Assembly (NCBI GenBank): GCA_019311105.1
Contig: JAFDDA010000030.1
Location: forward strand, 1-60,025
Reading direction: 5' to 3'
Length of the DNA stretch: 60,025 nucleotides
DNA from: Deltaproteobacteria bacterium
GTDB lineage: Bacteria; Myxococcota_A; UBA9160; JAFDDA01
The notes below the pieces were generated by a model. That model did no database searches, was not told the origin of the DNA, and saw nothing but the letters and a program-made list of their open reading frames with translations. Within the stretch, counting starts at the first letter, position 1. The number at the start of each line of letters is the position of its first letter. Positions 1 to 8,597 of this stretch are shown here, in pieces. A program made the translations under genes and the position numbers.

Positions 1-958
1 GGCGTTGTAGGTGTCGTCGATCAGCCAGACCTGGTTGCCGAGGTCGACGAGGTTCATCCGTCCCGGGGCGGGGCGGTAGGCGGCGAGGCCCGCGGCGATG
101 TCGTCGAGTGAAGCCCCGGCGGCGCGGCTGGCTGCCGCGGCGGCGAGGGCGTTCGGCACGGTCCCGTCGTGAAGCCCCGCGACCTCCATGCGTCGGCGCT
201 CGTCCGCCGACACCCACTCGAAGGCGAAGCGGCCGGGTGTGCTGCGCTCGATCTTCTCGGCCCGGATGTCACAGGCCGGGTCGAGCCCGAAGGTCACGAG
301 CCGCGCGCGCACGCGCGCGACCTCGGCCTGCAGAAGGGGGTCGTCCCCGAAGACGACGGCCGTGCCGGCCGGGTCGAGCGCGGCCAGAAGGTCGACCTTT
401 TCGCGCGCGATCTCCTCTCGGCTTCCGAGGTGTTCGATGTGGGCCGTGCCGACGTTGGTCCACGACCGCCGTCCGGTCCGCCTCGTGGCGGCGGAGCAGG
501 GTGAGCGGCAGGCCGTACTCGTTATTCAGGTTGCCGCGCGTTGCGAGACACGGGCCCGAACGTCCGAGGATCGACGCGCACATCTCCTTGGCCGTGGTCT
601 TGCCGTTGCTTCCCGTGATGGCGATGACCGGGCCGTCGAAGGCGGCACGGTGAGCGGCGGCGACGGCGCCGAGAGCCTGGGTGGTGTCGGCGACGAGGAT
701 GGCCGCGACCTCGGGCGCGAGATCGCGGGGCAGCGCCGCCGCGTCCTCGACGACCAGGCCCGTAGCTCCCTGCTCGAGCGCGTTGGCGAGGAAGGCGTGG
801 GCATCGTGGTTGGGGCCACGGATGGCGAAGAACAGGAAGCCGGGTTCGAGGGTGCGTGTATCGATGGAGACGCCGGAGAAGCGGAGGGCGGGGTCGCCGC
901 CGAGGAGCGTGCCGCGGGCGCCATCCACCACGTCGCCGGCCAGGAGAGGGGCGATCAT
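1..958 (-). pseudogene. murF: UDP-N-acetylmuramoyl-tripeptide--D-alanyl-D-alanine ligase (MurF), partial, internally deleted and frameshifted
   Basis: MurF adds D-Ala-D-Ala to UDP-MurNAc-tripeptide in the cytoplasm. The N-terminal frame (958 to about 461) has the substrate-binding domain, the ATP-loop GSNGKTT and the conserved TRGNLNNEYGLPLTLLR stretch. The central frame (about 460 to 1) continues as TNVGTAHIEHLGS and runs open to IDDTYNA at the window edge. Between them about 24 residues normally present in the family (the ExGxNxxGEI segment and following helix) are missing and the frame changes, so the two parts cannot be read as one protein. The start ATG overlaps the murE stop (ATGA). Because MurF is normally essential, this is either a real disruption with another copy elsewhere, or an assembly/sequence error. 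The C-terminus lies outside the window. Confidence 0.8.
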
Positions 959-2514
959 GCACCCCTCCCGGGCTCGGCCGAGGCCTCGGCGGCCCGATCG
1001 AGGGCGCGTCGGGCTTCGCGTCGGTCGTCGAAGGGCAGGCGATCGTGTCCCACGATCTGGTAGTCCTCGTGACCCTTGCCGGCGATCACGATCGTGTCGC
1101 CCGCGCTCGCGATCCCGACCGCGAGTTCGATGGCCGCTCGGCGATCCGGCTCGATGCAGTAGCTCGCCTCGGAGCCATCGAGGGCGCCTGCCGCCACCCG
1201 CGAAAGGTCCGAGAGGCCCGTCTCGACCTCGTCGAGGATCGCGAGGGGGTCTTCGTTGCGAGGGTTGTCACTGGTGGCCACCGCACGGTCGGAGAAGCGC
1301 GCCACGGCCTGCGCCATCAGGGGCCGCTTGCTCCGGTCGCGGTCGCCGCCACAGCCGAAGACCGTGATCAGGCGCTGCGGTGCCAGGGACCGCACGGTCC
1401 GCAGCAGCTTCTCGACGGCGTCCGGGGTGTGGGCGTAGTCGACGAGGACGGTCGGCTCGCCCGGCTCGGCGGCGATGCGTTCGATGCGTCCGGGAACCTG
1501 CGGGCAGTCGGCGACCCCGGCGGCGATGGCCTCGACGCCGACGCCGAGCGCATAGGCGATGGCCACGGCGACGCGCAGGTTCTCGAGGTTGAAGTCGCCC
1601 AGCAGGGGGACGGAGAGTTCGCAGGGCTCGCCGCCGATCCGCAGGCGCGCCCGCGTGCCTTCCAGGGTCACGTCGGCCGCCTCGAGGGTCACATCGGCCT
1701 CGCCGCTCGTCGCCGTCGTGACCAGGCGGGCGCCGGCCGCGCGTGCCGCGTCGCAGAAGGCGGGGCTGCGCGGGTCGTCGAGATTCACGACCGCCGTGGC
1801 GTCGTCGTGGAGGTGGTCTCGGAAGAGCCTGAGTTTGGCTTCCGCGTAGGCATCCATGTTGCCGTGGAAATCGAGGTGCTCCGGGGAGAGGTTCGTGATG
1901 GCGGCGACGCGGAACTGACAGCCCGCCACGCGGCCGAGCTCGAGGCCGTGAGACGAGACCTCCATCACCACGGCGTCGACCTGGTTCGTGCGCATGGCGC
2001 GCAGCGTGCGCTGGAGGTCGAGGCTTTCGGGCGTCGTGTTGACGGCGCGCAGCCGCTCGCCGGGATGCCGGATCTCGACCGTGCCCACCAGTCCGACGCG
2101 GCGCCCGGTTCGCCGCAGGATCGATTCGACGACGTAGCTCGTGCTCGTCTTGCCGTTGGTGCCCGTCACGCCGATGAGTTCGAGCTCCGACGCGGGGTCG
2201 CCGAAGAAGCGGCGCGCGAGCGGGGCCAGGGCGCGCCTGGTGTCGGCGACGCGCACGATGGGGAGGCTGCCGGGGGGCTTCGCGGGCGGGTGCTCCACCA
2301 GCAGAGCGGCGGCGCCGAGCCGGGCGGCGTCGGCGAGATAGTCGTGGCCGTCGTGGTCCCGACCGGGGAGCGCCACGAACAGGTCGCCGGGCGCTACGGC
2401 GCGCGAGTCGTACCCGAGCCCGCGCACGATCGTCTCGCCCGCCGTGCCGACGTCGCCCTGGATTGCGAACCCGTCCGCGTCGCTCAGGCTCTCCAGCAGG
2501 TGCAACAGCCGCAT
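955..2514 (-). CDS. murE: UDP-N-acetylmuramoyl-L-alanyl-D-glutamate--2,6-diaminopimelate ligase MurE
   Basis: Cytoplasmic Mur ligase of 519 residues that adds the third amino acid to UDP-MurNAc-L-Ala-D-Glu. Visible are the ATP loop GTNGKTS (about residues 118-124), the central-domain motif EVSSHGL (about 185-191), NLSPEHLDFH (about 208-217), and DNPR (about 416-419) in the C-terminal domain. DNPR is the meso-diaminopimelate signature, so the cell wall is predicted to be DAP-type. ATG start at 2514 shares a base with the ftsI TGA (TGATG); the 3' end overlaps murF by ATGA. Length and motif order are normal for the family. Confidence 0.95.
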   Translation of the reverse strand: MRLLHLLESLSDADGFAIQGDVGTAGETIVRGLGYDSRAVAPGDLFVALPGRDHDGHDYLADAARLGAAALLVEHPPAKPPGSLPIVRVADTRRALAPLARRFFGDPASELELIGVTGTNGKTSTSYVVESILRRTGRRVGLVGTVEIRHPGERLRAVNTTPESLDLQRTLRAMRTNQVDAVVMEVSSHGLELGRVAGCQFRVAAITNLSPEHLDFHGNMDAYAEAKLRLFRDHLHDDATAVVNLDDPRSPAFCDAARAAGARLVTTATSGEADVTLEAADVTLEGTRARLRIGGEPCELSVPLLGDFNLENLRVAVAIAYALGVGVEAIAAGVADCPQVPGRIERIAAEPGEPTVLVDYAHTPDAVEKLLRTVRSLAPQRLITVFGCGGDRDRSKRPLMAQAVARFSDRAVATSDNPRNEDPLAILDEVETGLSDLSRVAAGALDGSEASYCIEPDRRAAIELAVGIASAGDTIVIAGKGHEDYQIVGHDRLPFDDRREARRALDRAAEASAEPGRGA

Positions 2515-4271
2515 CAGCCCTCGCCTTGGGAACGGTCGACGGGCTTCTTGGCTACGGCGCGTGCGATCGGCTCGGGCCGCGTGTAGATGCCCATGTGGAG
2601 CAGTTGGCTCGCAGCGACTTCGGCGAAGAGCGGCGCGGCCACGCTTCCGCCTGTGTGGAGCGGCCCGACCGGGTCGTCCACGGCGACCACGATCACGAGC
2701 TGCGGATCCTCCGCGGGCACGACGCCGACGAACCACGCGACGTACTGATCCGCGTGGTATCGGCCGTTCTTGCGGTCGAACTTCTGGGCCGTCCCGGTCT
2801 TTCCCGCCACGCGCACGCCACGCAGGCCGGCGAGCCGGCCCGTGCCGACGGGGCTCACGACGCCCTCCATGAATCCGAGTACCTGGGCCGCGGTCTGTTC
2901 CGAGATGACCCGGCGCGGCTCGGACGGTCGCGCCGGCGTCCACGGGCCGCCCGGCGCCCGGCGCGCCGCCACCAGACGCGGCTGGCGCCACATGCCGCCG
3001 TTCGCGAACACTCCGATCGCTGCCGCCAACTGCACTGCCGTCACGTTCACGCCCTGCCCGAATGCGATGTTGGCCTGATCCACCGGGCGCCAGCGCTCCC
3101 AGCTGCGAAGCAGCCCGGCCGATTCGCCCGGGAAGCCGACGCCGCTGCGCTGGCCGAAGCCGAAGGCCCGCAGCAGAGCGTGGTGCCGCTCCGCCCCGAG
3201 ACGGTAAGCAAGCTTCGTGGCGCCGATATTGCTGGAATGCGACAGGATTCCGGCGAGATTGAGGCGATCGTATGGATCGTGGTCGTGGATCGTCTTGCCG
3301 GGGACGCGGAAAGTCCCGCCTTCGCAATCGATCTGTTCGTCGAGGGTGGCGAGCCCGTGTTCGAGGACGCCCGCCGCGACGATCGTCTTCAGCACCGAGC
3401 CCGATTCGAGGGCGTCGGTGAAGCTGCGCGAGCGCGAATCGACGAAGTCGGTGCGGCGGAAGCGGTTCGGGTCGAAGCCCGGCCGCTCGGCCACGGCCAG
3501 CAGGTCGCCGTTGCGCGGGTCGAGTGCCACCAGCATGCCGCCGAGCGCCTCGAAGCGCTGAACGGTTCGCGCGAGGGCTGCCTCCGCCGCGGCCTGCATG
3601 GTGCCGTCGAGGGTGAGCCGGACGTCGCCGCCCATGGTGGCGCGCGGGTCGACGCCCTGGAGCGGCAGCTTGCGCCCCCGCGCATCGCGGTCGACCGGGT
3701 AGCTCTTCAACGTGCCTTGAAGCCAATCCTGCTCGCGCTTCTCGATGCCCTGGACACCGATCTCATCGACGTTCATGAAGCCGACGATGTTGCCGGCGAG
3801 CATGCCCTGGGGATAGATCCGCTTGGGTTCGGGGACGATGCCGACGCCCTCGAGGTCGAGAGCGAGTACGCGATCCTTGGCCCTCTCGGAAACCCAACGG
3901 GCGAGGAAGGCGAAATTCCCGCGTGTCTCGGTGATCCGTGCGAGCACGCGCGGCACCGGCATGTCGAGGGCACGAGCAAGCTGGCGCGCCACATGCCGCG
4001 GGTTCTCGATCTTGCGCGGCTCGAGAAAGACCGAGGGCGCATCCACCGAGATTGCCAGCTGCCCGCCTGAGCGGTCGGTGATGACCCCCCGAGTCGATTG
4101 GACGTGAAGCTGGGCGCCCGTCTGGGCGGCTCCGCGATTGCGTGCGCGGTCGTCGGTGGCGAGCCAGCCGGCGCGCACGCCGATGACCACGAGGCCGACG
4201 ATCAGGACGGCGCGGACGACCGCAATGCGTTGGTTGGTTCGTGCGAGGTCCGCAGACCTCAACGCCCGCAC
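2514..4271 (-). CDS. ftsI: Division-specific peptidoglycan transpeptidase FtsI / PBP3
   Basis: Class B penicillin-binding protein that crosslinks septal peptidoglycan in the periplasm with FtsW. One N-terminal membrane segment (VVRAVLIVGLVVIGVRAG, about 18-35) is followed by the dimerisation domain and the transpeptidase domain with all three active-site motifs: SVLK (nucleophile Ser about 292), SSN (about 346-348) and KTG (about 491-493). No PASTA domains are seen. I place the start at GTG 4271, overlapping ftsL by 13 bases; TTG 4262, which overlaps the ftsL TGA directly, is an alternative. Predicted length 585 residues, close to the E. coli protein. Confidence 0.92.
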   Translation of the reverse strand: MRALRSADLARTNQRIAVVRAVLIVGLVVIGVRAGWLATDDRARNRGAAQTGAQLHVQSTRGVITDRSGGQLAISVDAPSVFLEPRKIENPRHVARQLARALDMPVPRVLARITETRGNFAFLARWVSERAKDRVLALDLEGVGIVPEPKRIYPQGMLAGNIVGFMNVDEIGVQGIEKREQDWLQGTLKSYPVDRDARGRKLPLQGVDPRATMGGDVRLTLDGTMQAAAEAALARTVQRFEALGGMLVALDPRNGDLLAVAERPGFDPNRFRRTDFVDSRSRSFTDALESGSVLKTIVAAGVLEHGLATLDEQIDCEGGTFRVPGKTIHDHDPYDRLNLAGILSHSSNIGATKLAYRLGAERHHALLRAFGFGQRSGVGFPGESAGLLRSWERWRPVDQANIAFGQGVNVTAVQLAAAIGVFANGGMWRQPRLVAARRAPGGPWTPARPSEPRRVISEQTAAQVLGFMEGVVSPVGTGRLAGLRGVRVAGKTGTAQKFDRKNGRYHADQYVAWFVGVVPAEDPQLVIVVAVDDPVGPLHTGGSVAAPLFAEVAASQLLHMGIYTRPEPIARAVAKKPVDRSQGEG

Positions 4272-4609
4272 CCGGTCGCGGGCCGCGATCCGTCGGGCCG
4301 CACGGAGATGACGCAGGTCGGGATCTCGAAACCGACCTCGGCGTGGCGCCCGAGCTTGGTGGCCGAGCGCATCTCCCAGTAGCCGGCCGTGACCTGGGCC
4401 TTCTCCTTGGTGAGTTCCGTCTCGCTGCTCAGGCTCGCGTCGAGCTGGTATCGCATCTGGAGCAGGTTCCCGCGCAGGGCCACGAGGAAGAGGCCGGCCA
4501 GGGCGCTGCCGAGGAGCAGCGGTGCGACCCAGCGGCGTGCCTCCAAGGCAAAGCTGCGAACCCGCTCGCGCTCCCAGTCGATCCACTCGTGTCCGAGCTC
4601 GAGCGCCAT
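4259..4609 (-). CDS. ftsL: Cell division protein FtsL-like
   Basis: Short bitopic divisome protein of 116 residues. It has a cytoplasmic N-terminus, one membrane segment (WVAPLLLGSALAGLFLVAL, about 27-45) and a short polar periplasmic stretch rich in Q, E and K, with heptad-like spacing typical of the FtsL coiled coil that pairs with FtsB. FtsL proteins diverge strongly in sequence, so the call rests on size, topology and position between rsmH and ftsI. ATG start lies 2 bases after the rsmH stop, which suggests translational coupling. Confidence 0.8.
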   Translation of the reverse strand: MALELGHEWIDWERERVRSFALEARRWVAPLLLGSALAGLFLVALRGNLLQMRYQLDASLSSETELTKEKAQVTAGYWEMRSATKLGRHAEVGFEIPTCVISVRPDGSRPATGCGR

Positions 4610-4611
4610 GG

Positions 4612-5568
4612 CTAGGCGGCCTCCCTGCGTCGAGCCACCCGCAGGCGCGCCGAACGCGCGCGCGGGTTGCTTCGGGTTTCTTCCTCGTCGGGGCCGACGG
4701 GCTTCTTCGTCACGAGCTCGAGGCGCGGCGTCTTCCCACACGTGCAGACGGGCTGGCGCGGCGGGCAGAGGCAGCCGCGCACGGCATCGCGGAAGGCGTT
4801 CTTCACGATGCGGTCTTCGAGCGAGTGGTAGGCGATCACCGCGAGCCGCCCGCCCGGCGCCAGGGCCTCGATCGAGTGCTCGATCCCTTCTTTCAGGGCG
4901 CCGAGTTCGTCGTTCACGGCGATCCGCAGCGCCTGGAAGACGAGCGTGCCGGGGTGGTGCTTTCGGCCGCGGCCGATCCCGGCGGCTTGGATGACGGCGA
5001 GCAGGTCGCTCGTGGTTCGCAGCGGGGTCTGGCGGCGGGCCTCGGTGATGGCGCGCGCCAGGGTTCGCGAACCCGGCAGCTCGCCGTATTCGCTGAACCA
5101 GCTCTGCAACTGCTCGGCGGACGCGCGCGCGAGCAGGTCTGCGGCGGTCGCCGGAAGGCGCCGGTCCATTCGCATGTCGAGGGGTGTCTCTCCCGCGGAC
5201 GCATCGGCGAAGCGGAAGCCACGCTCCGGTGCGTCCAGGTGTCGGGAAGAGACACCCAGATCCAGCAGGATCGCATCGACCCGGGTCATCCCGAGCTCCT
5301 CGAGAACTTCGTTCAGCCTGCGATACGAAGAGCGAACCAGCCGAGCCCGCTCTCCGTAGGGCCGCAAGGTGCGGCCCGACTCCTCCAAGGCCTCGTCGTC
5401 CACGTCGAGGCCTACGAGTCTTCCGTTCGGAGCGGTCCGCTCGAGGATGGCGCCAGCGTGCCCCGCTCCCCCGACCGTGCCGTCGACCACGTCGTCGCCA
5501 GGGCCGAGCTCGAGGAGCGAAAGCGTCGCGTCGAGCAGGACGGGGCGGTGGTGGTATCGGTCCGGCAC
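4612..5568 (-). CDS. rsmH: 16S rRNA (cytosine1402-N4)-methyltransferase RsmH (MraW)
   Basis: S-adenosylmethionine-dependent methyltransferase of 318 residues acting on C1402 of 16S rRNA. The N-terminus YHHRPVLLDATLSLL and the glycine-rich SAM loop DGTVGGAGHAGAIL (about 29-42) are typical, as are ILLDLGVSSRHLD and the late AVIAYHSLEDRIVKNAF motif. The start is GTG at 5568; no nearer ATG gives the conserved HHRPVLL N-terminus. Second gene of the dcw cluster, 189 bases downstream of mraZ, two bases upstream of ftsL. Confidence 0.95.
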   Translation of the reverse strand: MPDRYHHRPVLLDATLSLLELGPGDDVVDGTVGGAGHAGAILERTAPNGRLVGLDVDDEALEESGRTLRPYGERARLVRSSYRRLNEVLEELGMTRVDAILLDLGVSSRHLDAPERGFRFADASAGETPLDMRMDRRLPATAADLLARASAEQLQSWFSEYGELPGSRTLARAITEARRQTPLRTTSDLLAVIQAAGIGRGRKHHPGTLVFQALRIAVNDELGALKEGIEHSIEALAPGGRLAVIAYHSLEDRIVKNAFRDAVRGCLCPPRQPVCTCGKTPRLELVTKKPVGPDEEETRSNPRARSARLRVARRREAA

Positions 5569-5757
5569 CGGTGGGGCCTCCTTCTTCCGGCCCCGGTCGG
5601 GATCGTCGCTTTGGGAGATGAGAGTCTGGGGCGCCCCGGATCCGGGTGGGAACGGTTCGCGCCCCCCAACGTTCCCCGCTCACCACGATGGCTCCGGGGA
5701 CACCCCAACTCTCTTACTCATGGAGGACTGGGATCGTCCTCCTACCCCCTAAACCGA

Positions 5758-6207
5758 CTAAGACTGACCCCGCGCGACCAGTGAAGAGAGCTCGTTGAAG
5801 TTCGAGCGAACCTTCGAGATCTCCTCGTCGTATCGCGCCTTGTTCCACAACTCGATGTGCGAACCCACGCCCGCCACCGTGACCTCGCGCTCGAGGCCGG
5901 CGTACTCCCGGAGATGGGGCGGCACGCTGATGCGGCCGGGGCCATCGATGGGGCAGGTGTGGGCATTTGACATCAGGAAGCGCTTGAGTGACTGGGCGTT
6001 CGGGTCGATCGCCGGCGCGTCCTCGAGATTCTGCTTGATGCGGCCCCAATCCTCGGCGGGGTAGAGGGCCAGGCAGTCGGGCTGCACCGTCAACGTCGGT
6101 GCCTTGCTCTTGCTCTTCGACTTGCCTTGCAACGCCATTCTGAAATCCGCCGGAATCGAGAGACGACCTTTGTTATCAATCGTGTGGATGAAACGGCCTT
6201 GGAACAT
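5758..6207 (-). CDS. mraZ: Transcriptional regulator MraZ
   Basis: DNA-binding regulator of the dcw cluster (149 residues), folding as two SpoVT/AbrB-like swapped hairpins. The first half has FIHTIDNKGRLSIPADFR (about 7-24) and the second CPIDGPGRISVPPHLREYAGL, both containing the conserved G-R-[IL]-S-[VI]-P core. A lysine/serine-rich insert (KSKSKSK, about 29-35) separates the first unit from the rest and is longer than usual. It is the first gene of the cluster and is preceded by a run of MraZ-type boxes, consistent with autoregulation. Confidence 0.95.
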   Translation of the reverse strand: MFQGRFIHTIDNKGRLSIPADFRMALQGKSKSKSKAPTLTVQPDCLALYPAEDWGRIKQNLEDAPAIDPNAQSLKRFLMSNAHTCPIDGPGRISVPPHLREYAGLEREVTVAGVGSHIELWNKARYDEEISKVRSNFNELSSLVARGQS

Positions 6208-6252
6208 CGCTTGGGCTCCTGCCCCACTTGCCGCTGCGAGGTCGGTGGCTCA

Positions 6253-6297
6253 TCCCACCTGATCCCTCTTCATCCCACCCAGACCCTTTCTATCCCC
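6253..6297 (-). promoter_or_regulatory. MraZ operator: five GGG boxes at exact 10-bp period
   Basis: Read on the minus strand, five boxes of the form [T/A/G]GGG[N] lie at 6293-6297 (GGGGA), 6283-6287 (AGGGT), 6273-6277 (TGGGA), 6263-6267 (AGGGA) and 6253-6257 (TGGGA), each 10 bp apart. MraZ of other bacteria binds TGGGN repeats separated by 5-bp spacers upstream of its own gene, which matches this spacing. The array ends 46 bases before the mraZ ATG and covers the predicted -10, so binding would be expected to repress the cluster. Confidence 0.7.
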
Positions 6298-6315
6298 CCA
6301 CGCACCGGGTTGCAA
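6287..6315 (-). promoter_or_regulatory. Predicted sigma70-type promoter of mraZ
   Basis: On the minus strand TTGCAA (6315-6310) and TAGAAA (6292-6287) are separated by 17 bp; each matches the consensus at 4 of 6 positions. The -10 lies inside the MraZ box array. Alternative promoters in this A/T-richer patch cannot be excluded. Confidence 0.45.
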
Positions 6316-6354
6316 CACTCTTGGTGCGATTTTTTTCAATGTTTTCGGGACGCT

Positions 6355-6393
6355 ACATCTTGTGGGAGCCGATGCGGGCGACCTACAAGATGT
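6355..6393. repeat. 9-bp inverted repeat in the mraZ-deacetylase spacer
   Basis: ACATCTTGT (6355-6363) and its complement ACAAGATGT (6385-6393) are separated by 21 bp. Each arm is followed on the plus strand by GGG, the two TGTGGG motifs being 30 bp apart. The rest of the 6316-6516 spacer shows no gene. It could be a weak terminator for the upstream minus-strand deacetylase gene or a protein-binding dyad. Confidence 0.3.
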
Positions 6394-6516
6394 GGGCTTT
6401 TCGAGGCTCGGCGACAGGGTGGCGCACGCGGCCTATCGACGAGGGGATGGCGGGTGATCGGACCGACCTCTATGGGCCGCGATCCCACCGGGCCGGGAGG
6501 CCGGTGAGGAGGGGCC

Positions 6517-7605
6517 CTACAGGGCTCCCAGGTCCTCGAAGCGGCCGGCGTGGACGGCGCGGCAGCCTTCGATCAGCGCCCGGAGCGTTGTGCCCGGGTC
6601 GGGGGCGGCCCCGTCCGGCAGGGCCGCGGGCGGTGATTCGAGCAGGGCCTCGAGAACGGCGCCCGTTCCCTCTTCGAGGCCCTCGGCGGCGTATCCCCCT
6701 TCGAGGACGAGGGCGAGCCGCCCTCCACACAGGTCGTTCGCCAGGGCTCGCACGATCCGCGCGAGCGCGAGGAAGCCCTCGCCCGACAAATCCATCGACG
6801 CCAGCGGGTCGACGGCGTGGGCGTCGAAGCCGCACGAGACCAGGATGACGTCGGGCCGGAAGCCGCGCGCCACCGGCGCAAGGATGCGGCGTGCCACGCC
6901 GATGTATTCGCCGTCGCCGCATCCCGGAGGCATCGGGACGTTCACCGTCGAGCCGACGCCCGCGCCGCGCCCGGCCTCGTGGAACGCGCCCGTCCCCGGG
7001 TAGTACGGGTATTGGTGCGTCGAGAAGTAGAGCACGTCGCGGTCCTCCTCGAAGGAGTGCTGGGTGCCGTTGCCGTGGTGGACGTCCCAGTCGAGGATCA
7101 GGACGCGCTCGGCTCGCTCTTCGCGTTGGAGGGCGCGTGCAGCCACGGCGACGTTGTTGAACAGGCAGAAACCCATGGCGCGGTCCGCCTCGGCGTGGTG
7201 GCCCGGCGGGCGCACCGCGGCGAGGCCCGATGGGGCGTCGCCCTGGGCCACGGCCCGAGCGAGGTCGACGCTGGCTCCCGCGGCGAGCCGGGCGACCTCG
7301 AGGCTCGCGGGGGAGACGTAGGTGTCGGCGTCGAGCTGGGCCGGGGCTCTTCGTACGGCTTCCGTGATGTTCGAGAGATGGGCCGCGGGGTGCACGCGCA
7401 GCAGCTCTTCGTCGTCGGCGGGGCGGGGCGCCTGGCGGGCGAGCTCCGACTCGCGCTCTGCGATGGCCCGCCCCACCGCCACGAGCCGCTCCGGCCGCTC
7501 GGGGTGCCCGCCCGGGGGCTGGTGGTCCTGGTAGCGAGGGTCTTCGACGACGAGGGGTCGGGGCGGGTTCGATGTTTCGGGGCTCGTGCTCGGCGCTTCG
7601 GCCAT
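6517..7605 (-). CDS. Histone deacetylase / acetoin-utilization family deacetylase
   Basis: Zinc-dependent amidohydrolase of the arginase/deacetylase superfamily, 362 residues. The conserved blocks are all present: RPPGHHAEADRAMGFCLFN (catalytic His pair), DWDVHHGNGTQ (zinc-binding Asp and His) and SCGFDAHAVDPL (second zinc Asp), plus LVLEGGY near the C-terminus. Bacterial members deacetylate acetylpolyamines or lysines, including acetyl-CoA synthetase; the substrate cannot be told from sequence. ATG 7605 is chosen; an in-frame ATG at 7632 would overlap the divergent SDR gene. The spacer to that gene is only 25 bp, so their promoters must overlap the coding starts. Confidence 0.88.
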   Translation of the reverse strand: MAEAPSTSPETSNPPRPLVVEDPRYQDHQPPGGHPERPERLVAVGRAIAERESELARQAPRPADDEELLRVHPAAHLSNITEAVRRAPAQLDADTYVSPASLEVARLAAGASVDLARAVAQGDAPSGLAAVRPPGHHAEADRAMGFCLFNNVAVAARALQREERAERVLILDWDVHHGNGTQHSFEEDRDVLYFSTHQYPYYPGTGAFHEAGRGAGVGSTVNVPMPPGCGDGEYIGVARRILAPVARGFRPDVILVSCGFDAHAVDPLASMDLSGEGFLALARIVRALANDLCGGRLALVLEGGYAAEGLEEGTGAVLEALLESPPAALPDGAAPDPGTTLRALIEGCRAVHAGRFEDLGAL

Positions 7606-7630
7606 CGGGAAAAGGTACCTTCGCTCGAGC

Positions 7631-8593
7631 ATGGACGCGCCCCACGCCGTCGGCATCACCGGACTCGGGACCTTCCTCGGCCAACGGCTGGCCGAGCGCC
7701 TCTCTGCGCGCGGCATTCGGGTGGTGGGGCTCGACGTGCGCCGGCCGTACCGGATTGCGGAGAAGATCCAGTTCCAACGCATCGACCTCACTGAGCCGAC
7801 GGCGGACGCGGCCCTCGCCGAGCTGCTGGCGCGCGAACGCGTCGACACCGTCGTCCATGCAGCATTCCGTGCCGAGCCGACGGCGGACGTCGAGGCCGAC
7901 CACGAGCTCGAGACCATCGGCAGCCTGCACGTCTTGAACGGCTGTGCCGCGGCCAAGGTGCGGCGGCTCGTGTTCGCATCGAGCACGATGTTGTACGGGC
8001 CCTGGCCCGACAATCCGAACTTCCTGAGCGAAGACCATCCGCTGCGGGGCCACCCCGACGCGCATCAGGTCCAGGATCGCGTCGAGGCGGAAAGCCTGCT
8101 CGCCCGCTTCGGCCGCCTCCACCCGGACGTCGAGCTCACGGTGTTGCGGACGTGTTGGATCATGGGCCCGAGCTATCTCGACCACGTGGTGAACTACTTC
8201 GAGCGCCCGGTCGTCGCGACCCTGCTGGGCTACGACCCGTTGCTGCAGTTCGTGCACGAAGAGGATGCCGTGCGCGCCTTCGAGCGCGCGACCCTCGAGC
8301 CGCATCCGGGCGTCTACAACGTGGTGGGGAAGGGGGTCTGGCCGCTTTCCACGCTGTTGCGCCTCGCCGGGAAGCGAAGCCTCGCGCTGCCCGCGCCGCT
8401 TCTCTACCGCATGGGCGAGTATCCCTCGAAGGCCCAGACCGGCGATGCCCCGAGCGGTTTCTACGACTACCTCCGCTACCTCTGGGTCGCCGACGGGGAG
8501 CGCGGCTGGGCCGCGTTGGGTGAGCCCGAATACTCGACGAAGGAAGCCTGGATCGCCTTCGTCGGCTCGCGCCGCATGCGGCGCTATCGGTGA
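7631..8593 (+). CDS. NAD-dependent epimerase/dehydratase-like SDR with degenerate catalytic site
   Basis: Extended short-chain dehydrogenase/reductase fold of 320 residues. The Rossmann nucleotide motif GITGLGTFLG is intact (about 8-17) and the FASSTMLYGP strand carries the usual serine region. Where active members have YxxxK the sequence reads around DAHQVQDRVEAE, so both the catalytic Tyr and Lys appear to be replaced (Gln and Arg in my alignment). It may bind a dinucleotide without redox catalysis, or use other residues. The stop is 4 bases before the downstream acyltransferase-like gene, so the two are probably co-transcribed. Confidence 0.75.
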   Translation: MDAPHAVGITGLGTFLGQRLAERLSARGIRVVGLDVRRPYRIAEKIQFQRIDLTEPTADAALAELLARERVDTVVHAAFRAEPTADVEADHELETIGSLHVLNGCAAAKVRRLVFASSTMLYGPWPDNPNFLSEDHPLRGHPDAHQVQDRVEAESLLARFGRLHPDVELTVLRTCWIMGPSYLDHVVNYFERPVVATLLGYDPLLQFVHEEDAVRAFERATLEPHPGVYNVVGKGVWPLSTLLRLAGKRSLALPAPLLYRMGEYPSKAQTGDAPSGFYDYLRYLWVADGERGWAALGEPEYSTKEAWIAFVGSRRMRRYR

Positions 8594-8597
8594 GGCC

